DNA of 64,000 bases, taken from NCBI GenBank assembly GCA_018816865.1, contig JAHIUW010000006.1:60012-124011 (forward strand), read 5' to 3'. The translations under genes and the position numbers were made by a program. Below are positions 1 to 8,470 of the stretch, one piece after another. The DNA comes from Pseudomonadota bacterium (GTDB taxonomy: Bacteria > Desulfobacterota > Desulfovibrionia > Desulfovibrionales > Desulfovibrionaceae). Position 1 is the first letter of the stretch. Each line of letters begins with the position of its first letter. The notes under the pieces were generated by a model that was not told the DNA's origin, did not search any database, and saw only the letters and a program-made list of their open reading frames with translations.

Positions 1-1
1 C

Positions 2-760
2 CTGGAGCGCATCGCCCCGTGGGAGGACCCCGAGGTCTCCAAGACCCTCGCCTCACTCGCCAAACGCGACAAGTGGACCCTCTTGACCGGCCAGCGCGTG
101 GCCAGTCTCGTCTCCAAGGACGGACAGGCCCAGCTGACGCTGGAATCCGGAGAGCTGCTGACTGCGGACCTGGCCCTGGTGGCCACCGGGCGCGGCCCCA
201 ATACCAGCGGGCTGGGTCTGGAGGACAGGGGTGTGGTCCTGGGCAGGGGCGGCTTTGTCCAGGTGGACGAATACCTGGAAGCCGCACCCGGCATCTCCTG
301 CATCGGTGACGCCAACGGCCAGGCCATGCTGGCGCATGCGGCCTCGCACCAGGGTGTCTACGTGGCACGCCTGGCGGCGGGCAGGGTCGAAGGCCCATAC
401 GCCCCCGGCCCCATGCCGTGGTGCATCTACGGCGCACCGGAATCGATACGCGTCGGACGCATGTTCGAGGAACTCACAGCACAGGGGCTGACTCCCAAGG
501 TCAGCCGCTCCCAACTTGCCGCCAATCCCATTGCCCAGAGCCACGCCATGGCCCAGGGCTTTGTGAAGGTGATCTGGCTGGACGGCAGGGTAGCGGGTGT
601 AACCGCTGTGGGACACGGGATTTCACACCTTGTTACCCAGGCCACCCTCATGGTACGCGATAGTTGGACGAACGAGGATGCTGAGAATCTCATCTGGGCT
701 CACCCGACCCTGGACGAGGCCCTGCTGCATGCCCTGACCGCCGAACCCACTGACAGCTGA
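2..760 (+). CDS. Dihydrolipoamide dehydrogenase-like flavoprotein, C-terminal part (5' end outside window)
   Basis: This is the C-terminal two thirds of a pyridine-nucleotide-disulfide oxidoreductase, which moves electrons between NAD(H) and a disulfide through FAD. The reading frame is open from the window edge. It shows the second FAD-contacting segment (ATGRGPNTSGL, then CIGDANGQAMLAHAA), followed by the dimerisation domain ending in IWAHPTLDE. The HPT histidine there is the acid-base residue in the Lpd family. The redox CxxxxC motif lies upstream of the window, so a mercuric or glutathione reductase relative cannot be excluded, although the tail looks most like Lpd. A strong terminator follows about 20 bases after the stop. 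Confidence 0.85.
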   Translation: MERIAPWEDPEVSKTLASLAKRDKWTLLTGQRVASLVSKDGQAQLTLESGELLTADLALVATGRGPNTSGLGLEDRGVVLGRGGFVQVDEYLEAAPGISCIGDANGQAMLAHAASHQGVYVARLAAGRVEGPYAPGPMPWCIYGAPESIRVGRMFEELTAQGLTPKVSRSQLAANPIAQSHAMAQGFVKVIWLDGRVAGVTAVGHGISHLVTQATLMVRDSWTNEDAENLIWAHPTLDEALLHALTAEPTDS

Positions 761-782
761 CACACGTCGCAGTGACTTCAAG

Positions 783-818
783 GGCCGGTCGGGACAGTTG
801 TTCCGTCCGGCCTTTTTT
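783..818 (+). terminator. Rho-independent terminator after the Lpd-like gene
   Basis: A GGCCGG...CCGGCC stem, extended by a second block CGGGAC/GTTCCG with one G-T pair and one mismatch, is followed directly by TTTTTT. It lies just downstream of the flavoprotein stop codon. Confidence 0.85.
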
Positions 819-835
819 ATTACGCTGGAGTGGCA

Positions 836-1096
836 ATGAAGCGGATTATCTTTCTGGTAGGGGCCTTTGGCCTGGGGATCGCCACCGGAGCCCTGCTGTT
901 CCAACAGCTAGCATTCTCCGAGGTATTCTCGTATCTGTTCGACCTGGAATCAGTCCGAGCAGGAATCGACACGGGGCATGTGCTGCTGACGATCTCCGTT
1001 CTTTTGCTGGGCCTGCTGCTGGTCAGATGCGTCTACCTTGGCTGCCGCAAAAATCCCCAAGCCTGTGCGAATCGATCCGACAGCAAGCGCCTCTGA
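836..1096 (+). CDS. Small two-helix membrane protein of unknown function
   Basis: An 86-residue protein with two hydrophobic segments (about residues 4-24 and 46-66) and a basic Cys-containing tail (RCVYLGCRKNPQ). The ATG at 836 was chosen because GGAG at 827-830 sits five bases upstream; a GTG at 830 is in frame but overlaps that site. I do not recognise the family. The short basic tail after the second helix suggests an inner-membrane hairpin protein. It stands between a terminator and the broken DinB gene, so the neighbourhood says little about its role. Confidence 0.6.
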   Translation: MKRIIFLVGAFGLGIATGALLFQQLAFSEVFSYLFDLESVRAGIDTGHVLLTISVLLLGLLLVRCVYLGCRKNPQACANRSDSKRL

Positions 1097-1183
1097 TCCG
1101 CCCCAAGTCTCTGCCCCCCCCCCCGACACACCCGGGACTCATGGGGCCTTGACCAGCCATGAACCGTGCCGCAGGAGTCCACC

Positions 1184-1684
1184 ATGACCGACATCCAAGC
1201 CATCCTTTCCGGACTGCGTTCCGCCCCTGCAATCCTGGGTGGATTCATCCGCGAAATCCCGCCGCATACCCTGACGCGCAGGCGCGGAGAAGGCGTCTGA
1301 ACCATTGCTGAACATCTGAACCATCTGGCCTCCGTTCAACCGATGCTCTGCGAACGATTCCGGCGGATCATCGAGGAGGACACCCCCGAGTTCGTGCCCT
1401 TCATCCCCGATGCGAATCCCTGCGACGCCCCTGCTGACCCGATCCAGGCCATGACGACCGAACAAGCCCTGGAGTTCTTCCAGATCCATCGCGACAGGCA
1501 ATTGGCCCTACTGGAGGCCCAGCCCGACACGGCCTGGAAACGACTGGCCACGCATCCCGAATACGAGCGCTACGGGCTGCACATCCTGGCCCGACACGCG
1601 ATGCTGCATGACCACTGGCACTTGTATCGCATGGAAGAACTCAGGCTGACCCGGGAGGCCTACCTGTCGGTCCTGCCCGGCTGA
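1184..1684 (+). pseudogene. DinB-family protein gene interrupted by an in-frame TGA
   Basis: One continuous frame from the ATG at 1184 (GGAG at 1174-1177) to the TGA at 1682-1684 encodes a DinB-like four-helix protein. It is interrupted by an in-frame TGA at 1298-1300. The protein reads ...RRGEGV-stop-TIAEHLNHLA... Family members have a conserved tryptophan at this place (the W of the W-[ST]-[IV]-x-E-H-x-x-H-L motif), so a TGG to TGA change explains the stop. The metal-site histidines (EHLNHL, and HAMLHDHW near the C-terminus) are intact, and no other damage is visible. An internal start at 1343 would give only a fragment without the first helix. Either the gene is recently inactivated, the base is a sequencing error, or there is readthrough. 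Confidence 0.75.
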
Positions 1685-1776
1685 ACCGGGAGCACCGCAC
1701 TTCCCCAGAGCCAGGAATCCGGTTTGAGGGCAAGCTTGTGCTTTTCGCCCAGCCTGTTTTCGTCTACAAGTGGCCC

Positions 1777-2397
1777 ATGCATATCGACATCCTTCCCGGC
1801 CCCCTTGAGGCCGTCCAACCCATCATCCTCGCGTCCGGTTCGCCTCGACGCAGGGATATGCTCGAGTCCCTAGGCATCGACTTCGAAATCCAGATCTTTC
1901 CGGGAGAAGAACCCGAGCCCATGCTGGGCGAGGACCCGGATGGTTATGCCCGACGCGCGTCCCTGGCCAAGGCCGAAGCCGTGGCCAAGCAGCACCCCGA
2001 GGCCATCGTCATCGGCTCGGACACCATCGTGGTCCTAGGCAATGAGATCATGGGCAAGCCCAGCGGCCCCAACGAAGCCATGCTGATGCTCTCCAAGCTG
2101 GTGGGCAACACCCACCGCGTGATCTCGGGCTGCGCCGTGTTCCTTCCCGGTGGCGAGCCCAAGGTCTTCTCCGTGTCCACGGAGGTGACCATGGGGCCCC
2201 AACCCCTGGAGATGCTGTTCGCCTATGTGGCCACGAACGAGCCCATGGACAAGGCCGGGGCCTACGCCATCCAGGGACGGGGCGGGTTCCTGGTGGAGTC
2301 CATCCGCGGATCATACAACAACGTGGTCGGGTTACCTTTGGCAGAATTAGTTGAAATATTAGTATATTGTGGTGTTGTCGTTCCAAGGCAAGGCTGA
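1777..2397 (+). CDS. maf: Maf-family nucleotide pyrophosphatase
   Basis: The Maf/YhdE family hydrolyses non-canonical or modified nucleoside triphosphates to monophosphates in the cytoplasm. The family signature ILASGSPRRRDML is near the N-terminus, with SDTIVVLGNEIMGKP and the AYAIQGRGG and NNVVGLPL segments following in order. The 206-residue length fits the family. The ATG at 1777 was preferred over a GTG at 1738 because the family usually begins shortly before the ILAS motif. The last 25 codons or so (from about 2315-2335) change abruptly to AT-rich codon use (TTA, GAA, ATA, GTA), unlike the rest of the gene. A second maf-like tail lies at 3413-3490, so the present tail was probably acquired. 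Confidence 0.9.
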   Translation: MHIDILPGPLEAVQPIILASGSPRRRDMLESLGIDFEIQIFPGEEPEPMLGEDPDGYARRASLAKAEAVAKQHPEAIVIGSDTIVVLGNEIMGKPSGPNEAMLMLSKLVGNTHRVISGCAVFLPGGEPKVFSVSTEVTMGPQPLEMLFAYVATNEPMDKAGAYAIQGRGGFLVESIRGSYNNVVGLPLAELVEILVYCGVVVPRQG

Positions 2398-2475
2398 ACA
2401 ATTGTACATTCGCTGTTTTTACCAACCGAAGTCTCCGCTCAATACCCCTTGATGTCCAGAATCGAGGAAACGCTT

Positions 2476-2592
2476 ATGTCCATTCTTCTTTACTCAGGGC
2501 AAGAAGCATACACTTCACTGGAACACAGAAGACACGGCAAAGCTCTTGCAGAGAGCTTCCATAGTGAGCTAAGAATATCATTTTCACCTTGA
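2476..2592 (+). CDS. Possible 38-residue reading frame in the AT-rich island
   Basis: ATG at 2476 is preceded by a GAGG at 2463-2466, and the frame runs to TGA at 2590-2592. The product begins MSILLYSGQEAYTSLEHRRH and is hydrophilic. It could be a small gene or the remnant of the C-terminus of a larger lost protein. The only support is the ribosome-binding site and its position upstream of the 217-residue gene. Confidence 0.25.
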   Translation: MSILLYSGQEAYTSLEHRRHGKALAESFHSELRISFSP

Positions 2593-2633
2593 TGATGCGA
2601 TATTTAACGACCGACGACAGAGGTATTTAAATA

Positions 2634-3287
2634 ATGGCGATCAAGTACATTTATGGAAAAAACAACGAAGTAATTGCCGTCGAGATAACCATGGAGCAGT
2701 GGAAATCGATTGAAAAGTTTATTGGAGAAGATGCTGATCACATTATTTCTTCATCATTAACTACAGATGGACAGAAAGATTCGATACAAGATATAAAGCC
2801 AATCTCTTTGACTATTGAAAAGTGCCAAGCTGGTTGGATTCCGATTATTTTTTCATCACCCACTTCATGGGTTAAAATTTTTGCTTCTGATTGCTTTGAT
2901 CCATTTCAAGATATAATTAACTGGCTATGCAAAATTATAAATCTCGATCTTCCTGCTATAATTACCATCGCCGAAGAAGGAACTTCAAAGACTCTCCGCG
3001 CAGAAAAAGCAAATAATATATACGTTAAATTTTTGATAGTTGACTTCGATTATGACGAAGGAATGACACCAGATCCCATCGAAGACGACCTAGAATACCC
3101 ACGAACATACATTAAAACTTTCATCGACCCAGACATGCTCATAAATGAAATGCTTTTTGCATTAAAATCATTCTTCTCTGAGCCTGAAAACTATTCACAA
3201 TGGAGAACTTTTGGCAGTAAACAATTCCATCTTAACTTCAAAACACTTGAAGACCTTCTTTCGAATCGCAAAGGAGTACTTCACTGA
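2634..3287 (+). CDS. Hypothetical protein in the AT-rich island
   Basis: A 217-residue acidic, aromatic-rich, apparently soluble protein with no signal peptide or membrane helix. An AGAGG sits about nine bases before the ATG. Codon use is strongly AT-biased (AAA, ATA, GAA), unlike every neighbour, which indicates recent transfer. The first 25 residues (IKYIYGKNNEVIAVEITMEQ) loosely resemble the N-terminus of small antitoxin-type proteins; the remainder matches no family I recognise. Orphan immunity-type proteins often look like this (AT-rich, acidic, on a small island), but that is only a guess, because no toxin gene is present. Confidence 0.7.
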   Translation: MAIKYIYGKNNEVIAVEITMEQWKSIEKFIGEDADHIISSSLTTDGQKDSIQDIKPISLTIEKCQAGWIPIIFSSPTSWVKIFASDCFDPFQDIINWLCKIINLDLPAIITIAEEGTSKTLRAEKANNIYVKFLIVDFDYDEGMTPDPIEDDLEYPRTYIKTFIDPDMLINEMLFALKSFFSEPENYSQWRTFGSKQFHLNFKTLEDLLSNRKGVLH

Positions 3288-3412
3288 TTACAGTCATTCA
3301 CGAGGATTAAATCTTTAACTGGCTCCAGAGCCATGCTGGACAGTCCCACACAAGCCCCACCAAAGATGTACCAAGGTTAATGACTACATAAGATTACAGC
3401 TTAAAATTGCTG

Positions 3413-3490
3413 ACCAACATGGTGGACCTGCCCCAGCATCGACTGGTCAAGGTCCTGTTCAAACTGCGCGCCGTGCGCCCCCGGACCTGA
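3413..3490 (+). pseudogene. Displaced remnant of the native maf 3' end
   Basis: The GC-rich frame TNMVDLPQHRLVKVLFKLRA... to the stop at 3488-3490 aligns over 25 residues with the current Maf tail NNVVGLPLAELVEILVYCGV. They share N-x-V-x-LP, hydrophobic spacing, a V-x-P-R ending and nearly equal length. G to D and L to Q changes in the otherwise invariant VGLPL element suggest decay after displacement. It has no start codon of its own that would make a sensible gene, and it lies immediately beyond the AT-rich island. Confidence 0.6.
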
Positions 3491-3532
3491 ACCGACCGCG
3501 CCCCAGCACCCACAACCTCCTGGATATCCACC

Positions 3533-4039
3533 ATGAAGCACACCAACGTCAGCGATCGTCTCGCCACAGCCTTTGCCACCTTGGGGCCCGTGGGGCACCT
3601 GCCCAAGGGCCCGGGCACCTGGGGCTCCGCCGCCGCAGTGATCGCAGCCCCGTTCCTGTTCATGCCCTTCTCGCTCATGACCCGCTCGCTGATCCTGGCG
3701 GCGTTGTTCGTTGTGGGATCGTTGGCGGCCACTCGAGCCGAGACCGTGCTCGGCAAAAAGGACCCCGGCTGCGTGGTCATCGACGAAGTGCTGGGCCAAT
3801 GGCTGACGTTTCTGCCCTTCTCCATCCTGCCCACCTGGCAGGTCCTGGCGGGCTTTTTCTTCTTCCGGCTGTTCGACATCACCAAGCCCTTCCCCATCCG
3901 CCGCTCCGAGAACTGGCTACCCGCCGGCTGGGGCGTGATGCTCGACGATGTGCTGGCGGGCCTTTACGCCGCTGCCGCGCTGTTCGCTGCACGCTGGATG
4001 TTCGTGACCTGGGTCGCCAAGCACGCTGGCGGCATGTAG
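3533..4039 (+). CDS. pgpA: Phosphatidylglycerophosphatase A
   Basis: An inner-membrane enzyme that removes phosphate from phosphatidylglycerol phosphate in phospholipid synthesis. Family motifs are all present: KGPGTWGS near residue 25, DPGCVVIDEVLGQW near residue 80, FRLFDITKPFPIR near residue 110 and the LDDVLAGL pair of acids near residue 137. There are three or four hydrophobic segments, and the 168-residue length is typical. It would lie directly after maf were it not for the AT-rich island, so the two were probably neighbours before the insertion. Confidence 0.92.
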   Translation: MKHTNVSDRLATAFATLGPVGHLPKGPGTWGSAAAVIAAPFLFMPFSLMTRSLILAALFVVGSLAATRAETVLGKKDPGCVVIDEVLGQWLTFLPFSILPTWQVLAGFFFFRLFDITKPFPIRRSENWLPAGWGVMLDDVLAGLYAAAALFAARWMFVTWVAKHAGGM

Positions 4040-4324
4040 AATCAGGCCCGCATACCCATCCTCTCCCCAACGTCGAACCTCGCCTCTGCGTCCAATACGA
4101 AACGCCCGGACCGCTGACGCGATCCGGACGTAATCTAAGAGCCCCCCAGCACTTCCACTGTGGAGGTTACTGGCTCATGAATCCTGGCATCAGGGAATAA
4201 ACACCCGCACCAGATAGTAGCTTCTAGCACCTTTATCCAATAAGGCAAACAAATATCGACTTACTGAAATACTGACACCTAACACCGGGGGGCCAGGCGA
4301 GTCGATGGCCAGCGACCTGCGAGC

Positions 4325-4855
4325 CTAGAACCTGATCTCTGCGCTTGCCAGCACTGCGGCGAAGCGCTTGCCCAGAGACCAGTTGTGATAGGCCACCAAC
4401 TGTTCAGCCGTGAGCAGTTCGCAATCAAAAGTGCTATGCGCGTCGGCTGCCAGGATCACCTCGTAGCCCTCGCTGGATGCTCGACGACAGGTGGTGTCCA
4501 CACAGCAGTCGGTCTGCAGACCACAGAGAACAAGCCGCGACACACCCAAACCGTCCAACACCGACTTGAATTCCGTCCCGGCGAAGGCGTCCGGTTTGCG
4601 CTTCTCCACCACGATTTCGCCCTCTTGCGGAGCAATGGCCGGATGAATCTGCCACAGTTCACTGCCCCGGGGCATGGAGCTGTCTTCGCCAGCATCATGC
4701 TGCACATAGATCACAGGGACGCCAGAGTTGCGGGCACGGGCAATGAGGCCAGCAATGGTTTCAAGCACGGCCTCACCGTTGAACGCGAACTCCCCGGGGG
4801 TCTCGAACATCACCCGCTGTACGTCGATGACGATCAAGGCACTCTTGTTAGGCAT
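4325..4855 (-). CDS. Isochorismatase-family cysteine hydrolase
   Basis: A 176-residue cytoplasmic hydrolase of the isochorismatase/nicotinamidase superfamily. The putative triad is visible: Asp11 in LIVIDVQ, Lys87 in KRKPDAF and Cys118 in LQTDCCVDTT, with the usual cis-peptide region just before the Cys. The ATG at 4855 has AGGAGG eight bases upstream; the frame stays open further upstream but without a comparable start site. The true substrate is not evident. The metal-binding histidines of nicotinamidases (DxH) are not obvious, so a general amidase-like role is safer. It is a single gene, separated from pal by a terminator. Confidence 0.85.
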   Translation of the reverse strand: MPNKSALIVIDVQRVMFETPGEFAFNGEAVLETIAGLIARARNSGVPVIYVQHDAGEDSSMPRGSELWQIHPAIAPQEGEIVVEKRKPDAFAGTEFKSVLDGLGVSRLVLCGLQTDCCVDTTCRRASSEGYEVILAADAHSTFDCELLTAEQLVAYHNWSLGKRFAAVLASAEIRF

Positions 4856-5041
4856 GAATCCTCCTCCATCAATTTCTTTCTCAAGGTTCCCAGAACCGAG
4901 TTTTTCCTGATCGACGAGGGCTGCAGAATCACTCACGAACCTGGAACGATGCACCCCTCCTGCCACGCCGATGCATTCGGCCCCGAACTCCAGACTGCGG
5001 ACCCCTGGATAGTCCCTAGGGGGTAACTGCCGAAGCACATC

Positions 5042-5074
5042 AAAAAGCGCCGCACGGCAAACCGTGCGGCGCTT
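5042..5074 (-). terminator. Terminator of the tol-pal operon
   Basis: A perfect 13-bp stem (AAGCGCCGCACGG and its complement) with a CAAA loop. On the minus strand it is followed by TTTTT. It lies about 20 bases after the pal stop codon. Confidence 0.92.
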
Positions 5075-5095
5075 GGGAAGCACATCGAACTGAAA

Positions 5096-5617
5096 CTACT
5101 TGGAGACCTTGAACTCGCAACGGCGATTCTTGGACCAAATGGTCTCGTTGGAACCGGCCTCGGCGGGGCGCTCCTCGCCGAAGGACACGATCTTCAAACG
5201 GGAAGAAGGGACGCCAAGAACAATCAGGAACTCATAGGCGGCACGTGCGCGGCGCTCACCCAAGGCCAGGTTGTACTCTTCGGTTCCACGCTCGTCGCAA
5301 TGGCCCTCGACGAGCATCTTCCAGGAACCGTACTTCTTCAGCAAGGCGGCCTTGGCCTTGAGCACGTCCTTGGAGACGGGCTTGAGGTCATATTTGTCAA
5401 AGTCAAAATAAATCTTGTTAACAGTCAATTCCTGCTCAGCCATCTGCATGGCCTGCATCTCAGCCTCGGTCGCTCCAGACATGCTTTTGGGCTCAGGCGT
5501 CGTAATTGACAGGCCCTGACCTTCGGAGGCACTCGTCGTCTTCTTGGCACAACCAGTGGCCAGCATCATCGACATGGCCATGATTACGACCATTCCCAGC
5601 AAAACCTTGCTCTTCAT
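5096..5617 (-). CDS. pal: Peptidoglycan-associated lipoprotein Pal
   Basis: Pal anchors the outer membrane to peptidoglycan and is the terminal partner of the Tol system. The protein starts MKSKVLLG with GAGGAGG upstream and has a lipoprotein signal ending in LATGC (lipidated Cys near residue 22). After a short linker comes an OmpA-like domain: IYFDFDKYDLKP, VEGHCDERGTEEYN and LGERRARAA are the meso-diaminopimelate-binding elements. The 173-residue length is normal. It is the last gene of tolQRAB-pal and is followed by a strong terminator. Confidence 0.95.
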   Translation of the reverse strand: MKSKVLLGMVVIMAMSMMLATGCAKKTTSASEGQGLSITTPEPKSMSGATEAEMQAMQMAEQELTVNKIYFDFDKYDLKPVSKDVLKAKAALLKKYGSWKMLVEGHCDERGTEEYNLALGERRARAAYEFLIVLGVPSSRLKIVSFGEERPAEAGSNETIWSKNRRCEFKVSK

Positions 5618-5798
5618 CACGTCCTCCTCAAAAACATTAGAAAATATCCCCACACCATGTGCTGTCGGGAAGTATCCGAAAAACGCACCGACGATTACAC
5701 TAACGATGAATCTTATCTTGGTGGTGCATGAAAATCAATAGGATAAGAACACAATTTTTCAGTCCTGACAATTAATCTATCCCCAACCACCGAAAAAA
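5618..5798. other. Intergenic region between tolB and pal
   Basis: These 181 bases are relatively AT-rich and hold no gene or hairpin that I can see. The length and composition make an internal minus-strand promoter for pal possible, but no convincing -35/-10 pair was identified. Confidence 0.4.
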
Positions 5799-7118
5799 TC
5801 AGAGGCGAGCACCAAAAGCGGGATGCGTCACAGCCCCCTTGCCGGTGTTCATCAGTCGAGGCTCATCCCCATGGCGGGTGGTCAGATACAATTGGTAAAC
5901 GCCCGTTCTGTTGGAAGAGAAAACCACAAAGTATCCATCCGGGGAAAAGGCTGGTTCCTCGTCGTTTCCGGGTCCAAAAGTAATCTGGCGCTCACGCCCG
6001 GTGTCCACATCCAGCACGAAGATACGGTGCCCCGATGAGGTCCGATGCGAGAAAACCACAAGTTTGCCGTCCGGCGATATGGTCGGACTGGTGTTGTACT
6101 TGCCTTCGACAGTCACACGGCTTTCCTTACCCGTGGCCAGATCCTTGATGAAAACCTGCGGATTGCCTTGCCGGTCCGAGACAAAAGCCATTCGCTTGCC
6201 AACCGCATCGAACGACGGCGAAACATCAATGGCCCAGGACTGGACCAGAGTCTCCTTGATGCTCGTTAGATCAGGTGTCAGGCGAAAGATCTCCATGTTC
6301 CCCCGCGAGAGGGCCACAACTACATTGCCTTGCGAATCAAAGGCCATGCCGCCAATGGTGGTGCCGGGCAGTTTGGTGCGAAAGATGCGGTTGTTCGACT
6401 TGTCCCAGACGCCCAGGGTGTGGCTGCTGGAATCATGATGGGCAAAGGCCAGATAGCGACCGTCCGGGGACCAGGCAGGGCTGATGCTCGCTCCACCGAA
6501 AAACGTCACCTGGCGTAGCTCCCTGCCCTGGGGGGTCATGGTCCAAATCTCCCGGCTTGTGCCCTTGCCCGCCTTGGTGAAGGCCAGCACCGAGCGGAAG
6601 AACTCACCGTGCCCCGTGAGTGCGGCCATGAAGTGCGAGCAAAACATGTCCGCCGCCTGGGCCAGACTGTCCCGCGTGACACGATAGGCCTTGCCCACCA
6701 CCAGCCGCCCGGAGAACGTCTCGTAGACGCGCACCTCGACCCGACCAGGACGCCCTTCGCCGGGCTGCCAGCCCATGGTCAGCAGCAGGTCCACCTTGGA
6801 CACGGAGAACCTGCGCATGTCGATCCCCTCGGCGGTGACCCCCTGCACGTCCACGCCGCCCAGCACTTCCGAGGCAGGGGCCATGCGCAAAAACGGCAGC
6901 ATGTTCAGATTCTCGACAACGTATTTTTCAAAGATCGCGGCCTCGGGCGGAACCTGCCCCCCTTTGTCCAGGGGCAGGGCCGTGGTCAGGGTCATGTTCA
7001 CCCGACTCTGTCCCGGGCCGAAGATATCGATGGTCAGAGTCTCGGAAGCCAAAGCGACCTGCGAGGCAAAGACCAAAACCACAAAAACCATGAGTGTGGC
7101 GAAAAGGCGTCTGAACAT
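5799..7118 (-). CDS. tolB: Tol-Pal system beta-propeller protein TolB
   Basis: A periplasmic protein that interacts with Pal and TolA during outer-membrane constriction at division. A Sec signal peptide (FRRLFATLMVFVVLVFASQ, cleavage near VALA-SE) is followed by the TolB N-terminal domain and a C-terminal six-bladed propeller with repeated SPDGxxxxFxS blades (SPDGRYLAFAH, SPDGKLVVFSH, SPDGYFVVFSS). The start at 7118 gives 439 residues, the usual size, and lies four bases after the tolA stop, consistent with translational coupling. Confidence 0.95.
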   Translation of the reverse strand: MFRRLFATLMVFVVLVFASQVALASETLTIDIFGPGQSRVNMTLTTALPLDKGGQVPPEAAIFEKYVVENLNMLPFLRMAPASEVLGGVDVQGVTAEGIDMRRFSVSKVDLLLTMGWQPGEGRPGRVEVRVYETFSGRLVVGKAYRVTRDSLAQAADMFCSHFMAALTGHGEFFRSVLAFTKAGKGTSREIWTMTPQGRELRQVTFFGGASISPAWSPDGRYLAFAHHDSSSHTLGVWDKSNNRIFRTKLPGTTIGGMAFDSQGNVVVALSRGNMEIFRLTPDLTSIKETLVQSWAIDVSPSFDAVGKRMAFVSDRQGNPQVFIKDLATGKESRVTVEGKYNTSPTISPDGKLVVFSHRTSSGHRIFVLDVDTGRERQITFGPGNDEEPAFSPDGYFVVFSSNRTGVYQLYLTTRHGDEPRLMNTGKGAVTHPAFGARL

Positions 7119-7122
7119 AAGG

Positions 7123-7983
7123 CTATCGCATATCCTGCAGGTTGAAGTTGATCCGTATCTCACGAATGTCGCCCGGAGGGGGAGGCAGAAGCTGGGTCTC
7201 GCCCACCGCCTTGAGCACCGATTCGTCAAAATCGGGGCGCCCGGAGCGCGCCAACAGGGAATACTCAGTGATATGGCCCGCCGGACCCACCCGAATGAAC
7301 ACACCCGCGACCAGGGACTGATTCACGGGGATGCTCGGATAGCGCCAGTTGGCCCTGATGATCGCCTTGACCTGTTGGGCATAGATGTCCTTCAAGCCCA
7401 TCATGGCCCCGTCCTCGGCCTCGCCGCCCATGCCCTTCTGGCCGCCGGCATCTTTCTGATCGCTTTCCTCGGCTGCCACCTGCTTGCGCATGTCTTCCAT
7501 GGCCTGCTTATACGCCGCTTCCTGCTCCTTCTGCTCCAGCCTCTCCTTCCACTTCACGTCCTTCTGGGCCTGGACCAGGGCCTCATTCAGGAGTTGCTCC
7601 CTGGTCTTTTCGGGCACCTTGGGCTTGGGCGGAGGCTTGACCTCCTTGGCCTCGGGCTTCTTGGCCTTCTCCGTCGGCTTATCGGCGATGGGCTTGGCCT
7701 CGGGCTTGGGCTCTGGCTTCGGCTCGGGCTTGGGTGCGGGTTTGACCTCGGGCACGGGAGGCAAGGGCTTGGCCACCGGCTTTGCTTCGGACTTGGCCGC
7801 CCGGGGCTTTTGCTTTTCAGCAAAGTCCGGCGTGCCCTTCTTGGGCTGCAGAGTCACCAGCTCAACCGTGTACACGGGCACGTCCAAACTGACGTGCATC
7901 GTGGGCGTTGCCAGATACATGCCGTACAAAACCACGCACGCGTGGAGCAGAATGGAGAGAAGCCAAGACAGTGTGCGCATCAT
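7123..7983 (-). CDS. tolA: TolA/TonB-type energy-transducing protein
   Basis: It links the TolQR motor in the inner membrane to TolB/Pal. One N-terminal membrane helix (about residues 5-25) is followed by a long Lys/Pro/Glu-rich spacer (PKPEPKPEPKPEAKP and similar), a charged coiled-coil stretch and a C-terminal TonB/TolA fold ending LLPPPPGDIREIRINFNLQ. No clear Shine-Dalgarno decides between the ATGs at 7983 and 7980 or the GTG at 7992. The order Q-R-A-B-pal identifies it as TolA rather than TonB. The low-complexity spacer may vary in length between strains. Confidence 0.9.
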   Translation of the reverse strand: MMRTLSWLLSILLHACVVLYGMYLATPTMHVSLDVPVYTVELVTLQPKKGTPDFAEKQKPRAAKSEAKPVAKPLPPVPEVKPAPKPEPKPEPKPEAKPIADKPTEKAKKPEAKEVKPPPKPKVPEKTREQLLNEALVQAQKDVKWKERLEQKEQEAAYKQAMEDMRKQVAAEESDQKDAGGQKGMGGEAEDGAMMGLKDIYAQQVKAIIRANWRYPSIPVNQSLVAGVFIRVGPAGHITEYSLLARSGRPDFDESVLKAVGETQLLPPPPGDIREIRINFNLQDMR

Positions 7984-8027
7984 AGGGATCACACGCGCCG
8001 GAGAGGACGCGGGCGGAATCAGTCCGT

Positions 8028-8456
<429 letters not shown>

Positions 8457-8470
8457 ATTGATCTCCCGGA

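Larger units (their letters stand above)
2320..3412. other. AT-rich island inserted at the 3' end of maf
   Basis: Base composition drops sharply from the GC-rich surroundings to AT-rich DNA at about 2320-2335 and returns to GC-rich at about 3413. The segment supplies a new in-frame end for maf, a possible 38-residue reading frame and one 217-residue gene. No integrase, transposase, tRNA or perfect flanking repeat is visible. The likeliest origin is horizontal transfer joined within maf by homologous or illegitimate recombination. Confidence 0.7.

Noticed and set aside
1298..1300. TGA in the DinB gene as a selenocysteine codon
   Set aside because: The position is a conserved tryptophan rather than a redox Cys, and no SECIS-like hairpin is evident after it. 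A TGG to TGA change is simpler.
4040..4324. Search for a gene or RNA in the 285 bases after pgpA
   Set aside because: Only a weak hairpin (near 4150-4175) without a T-run was seen; there is no supported frame or RNA.
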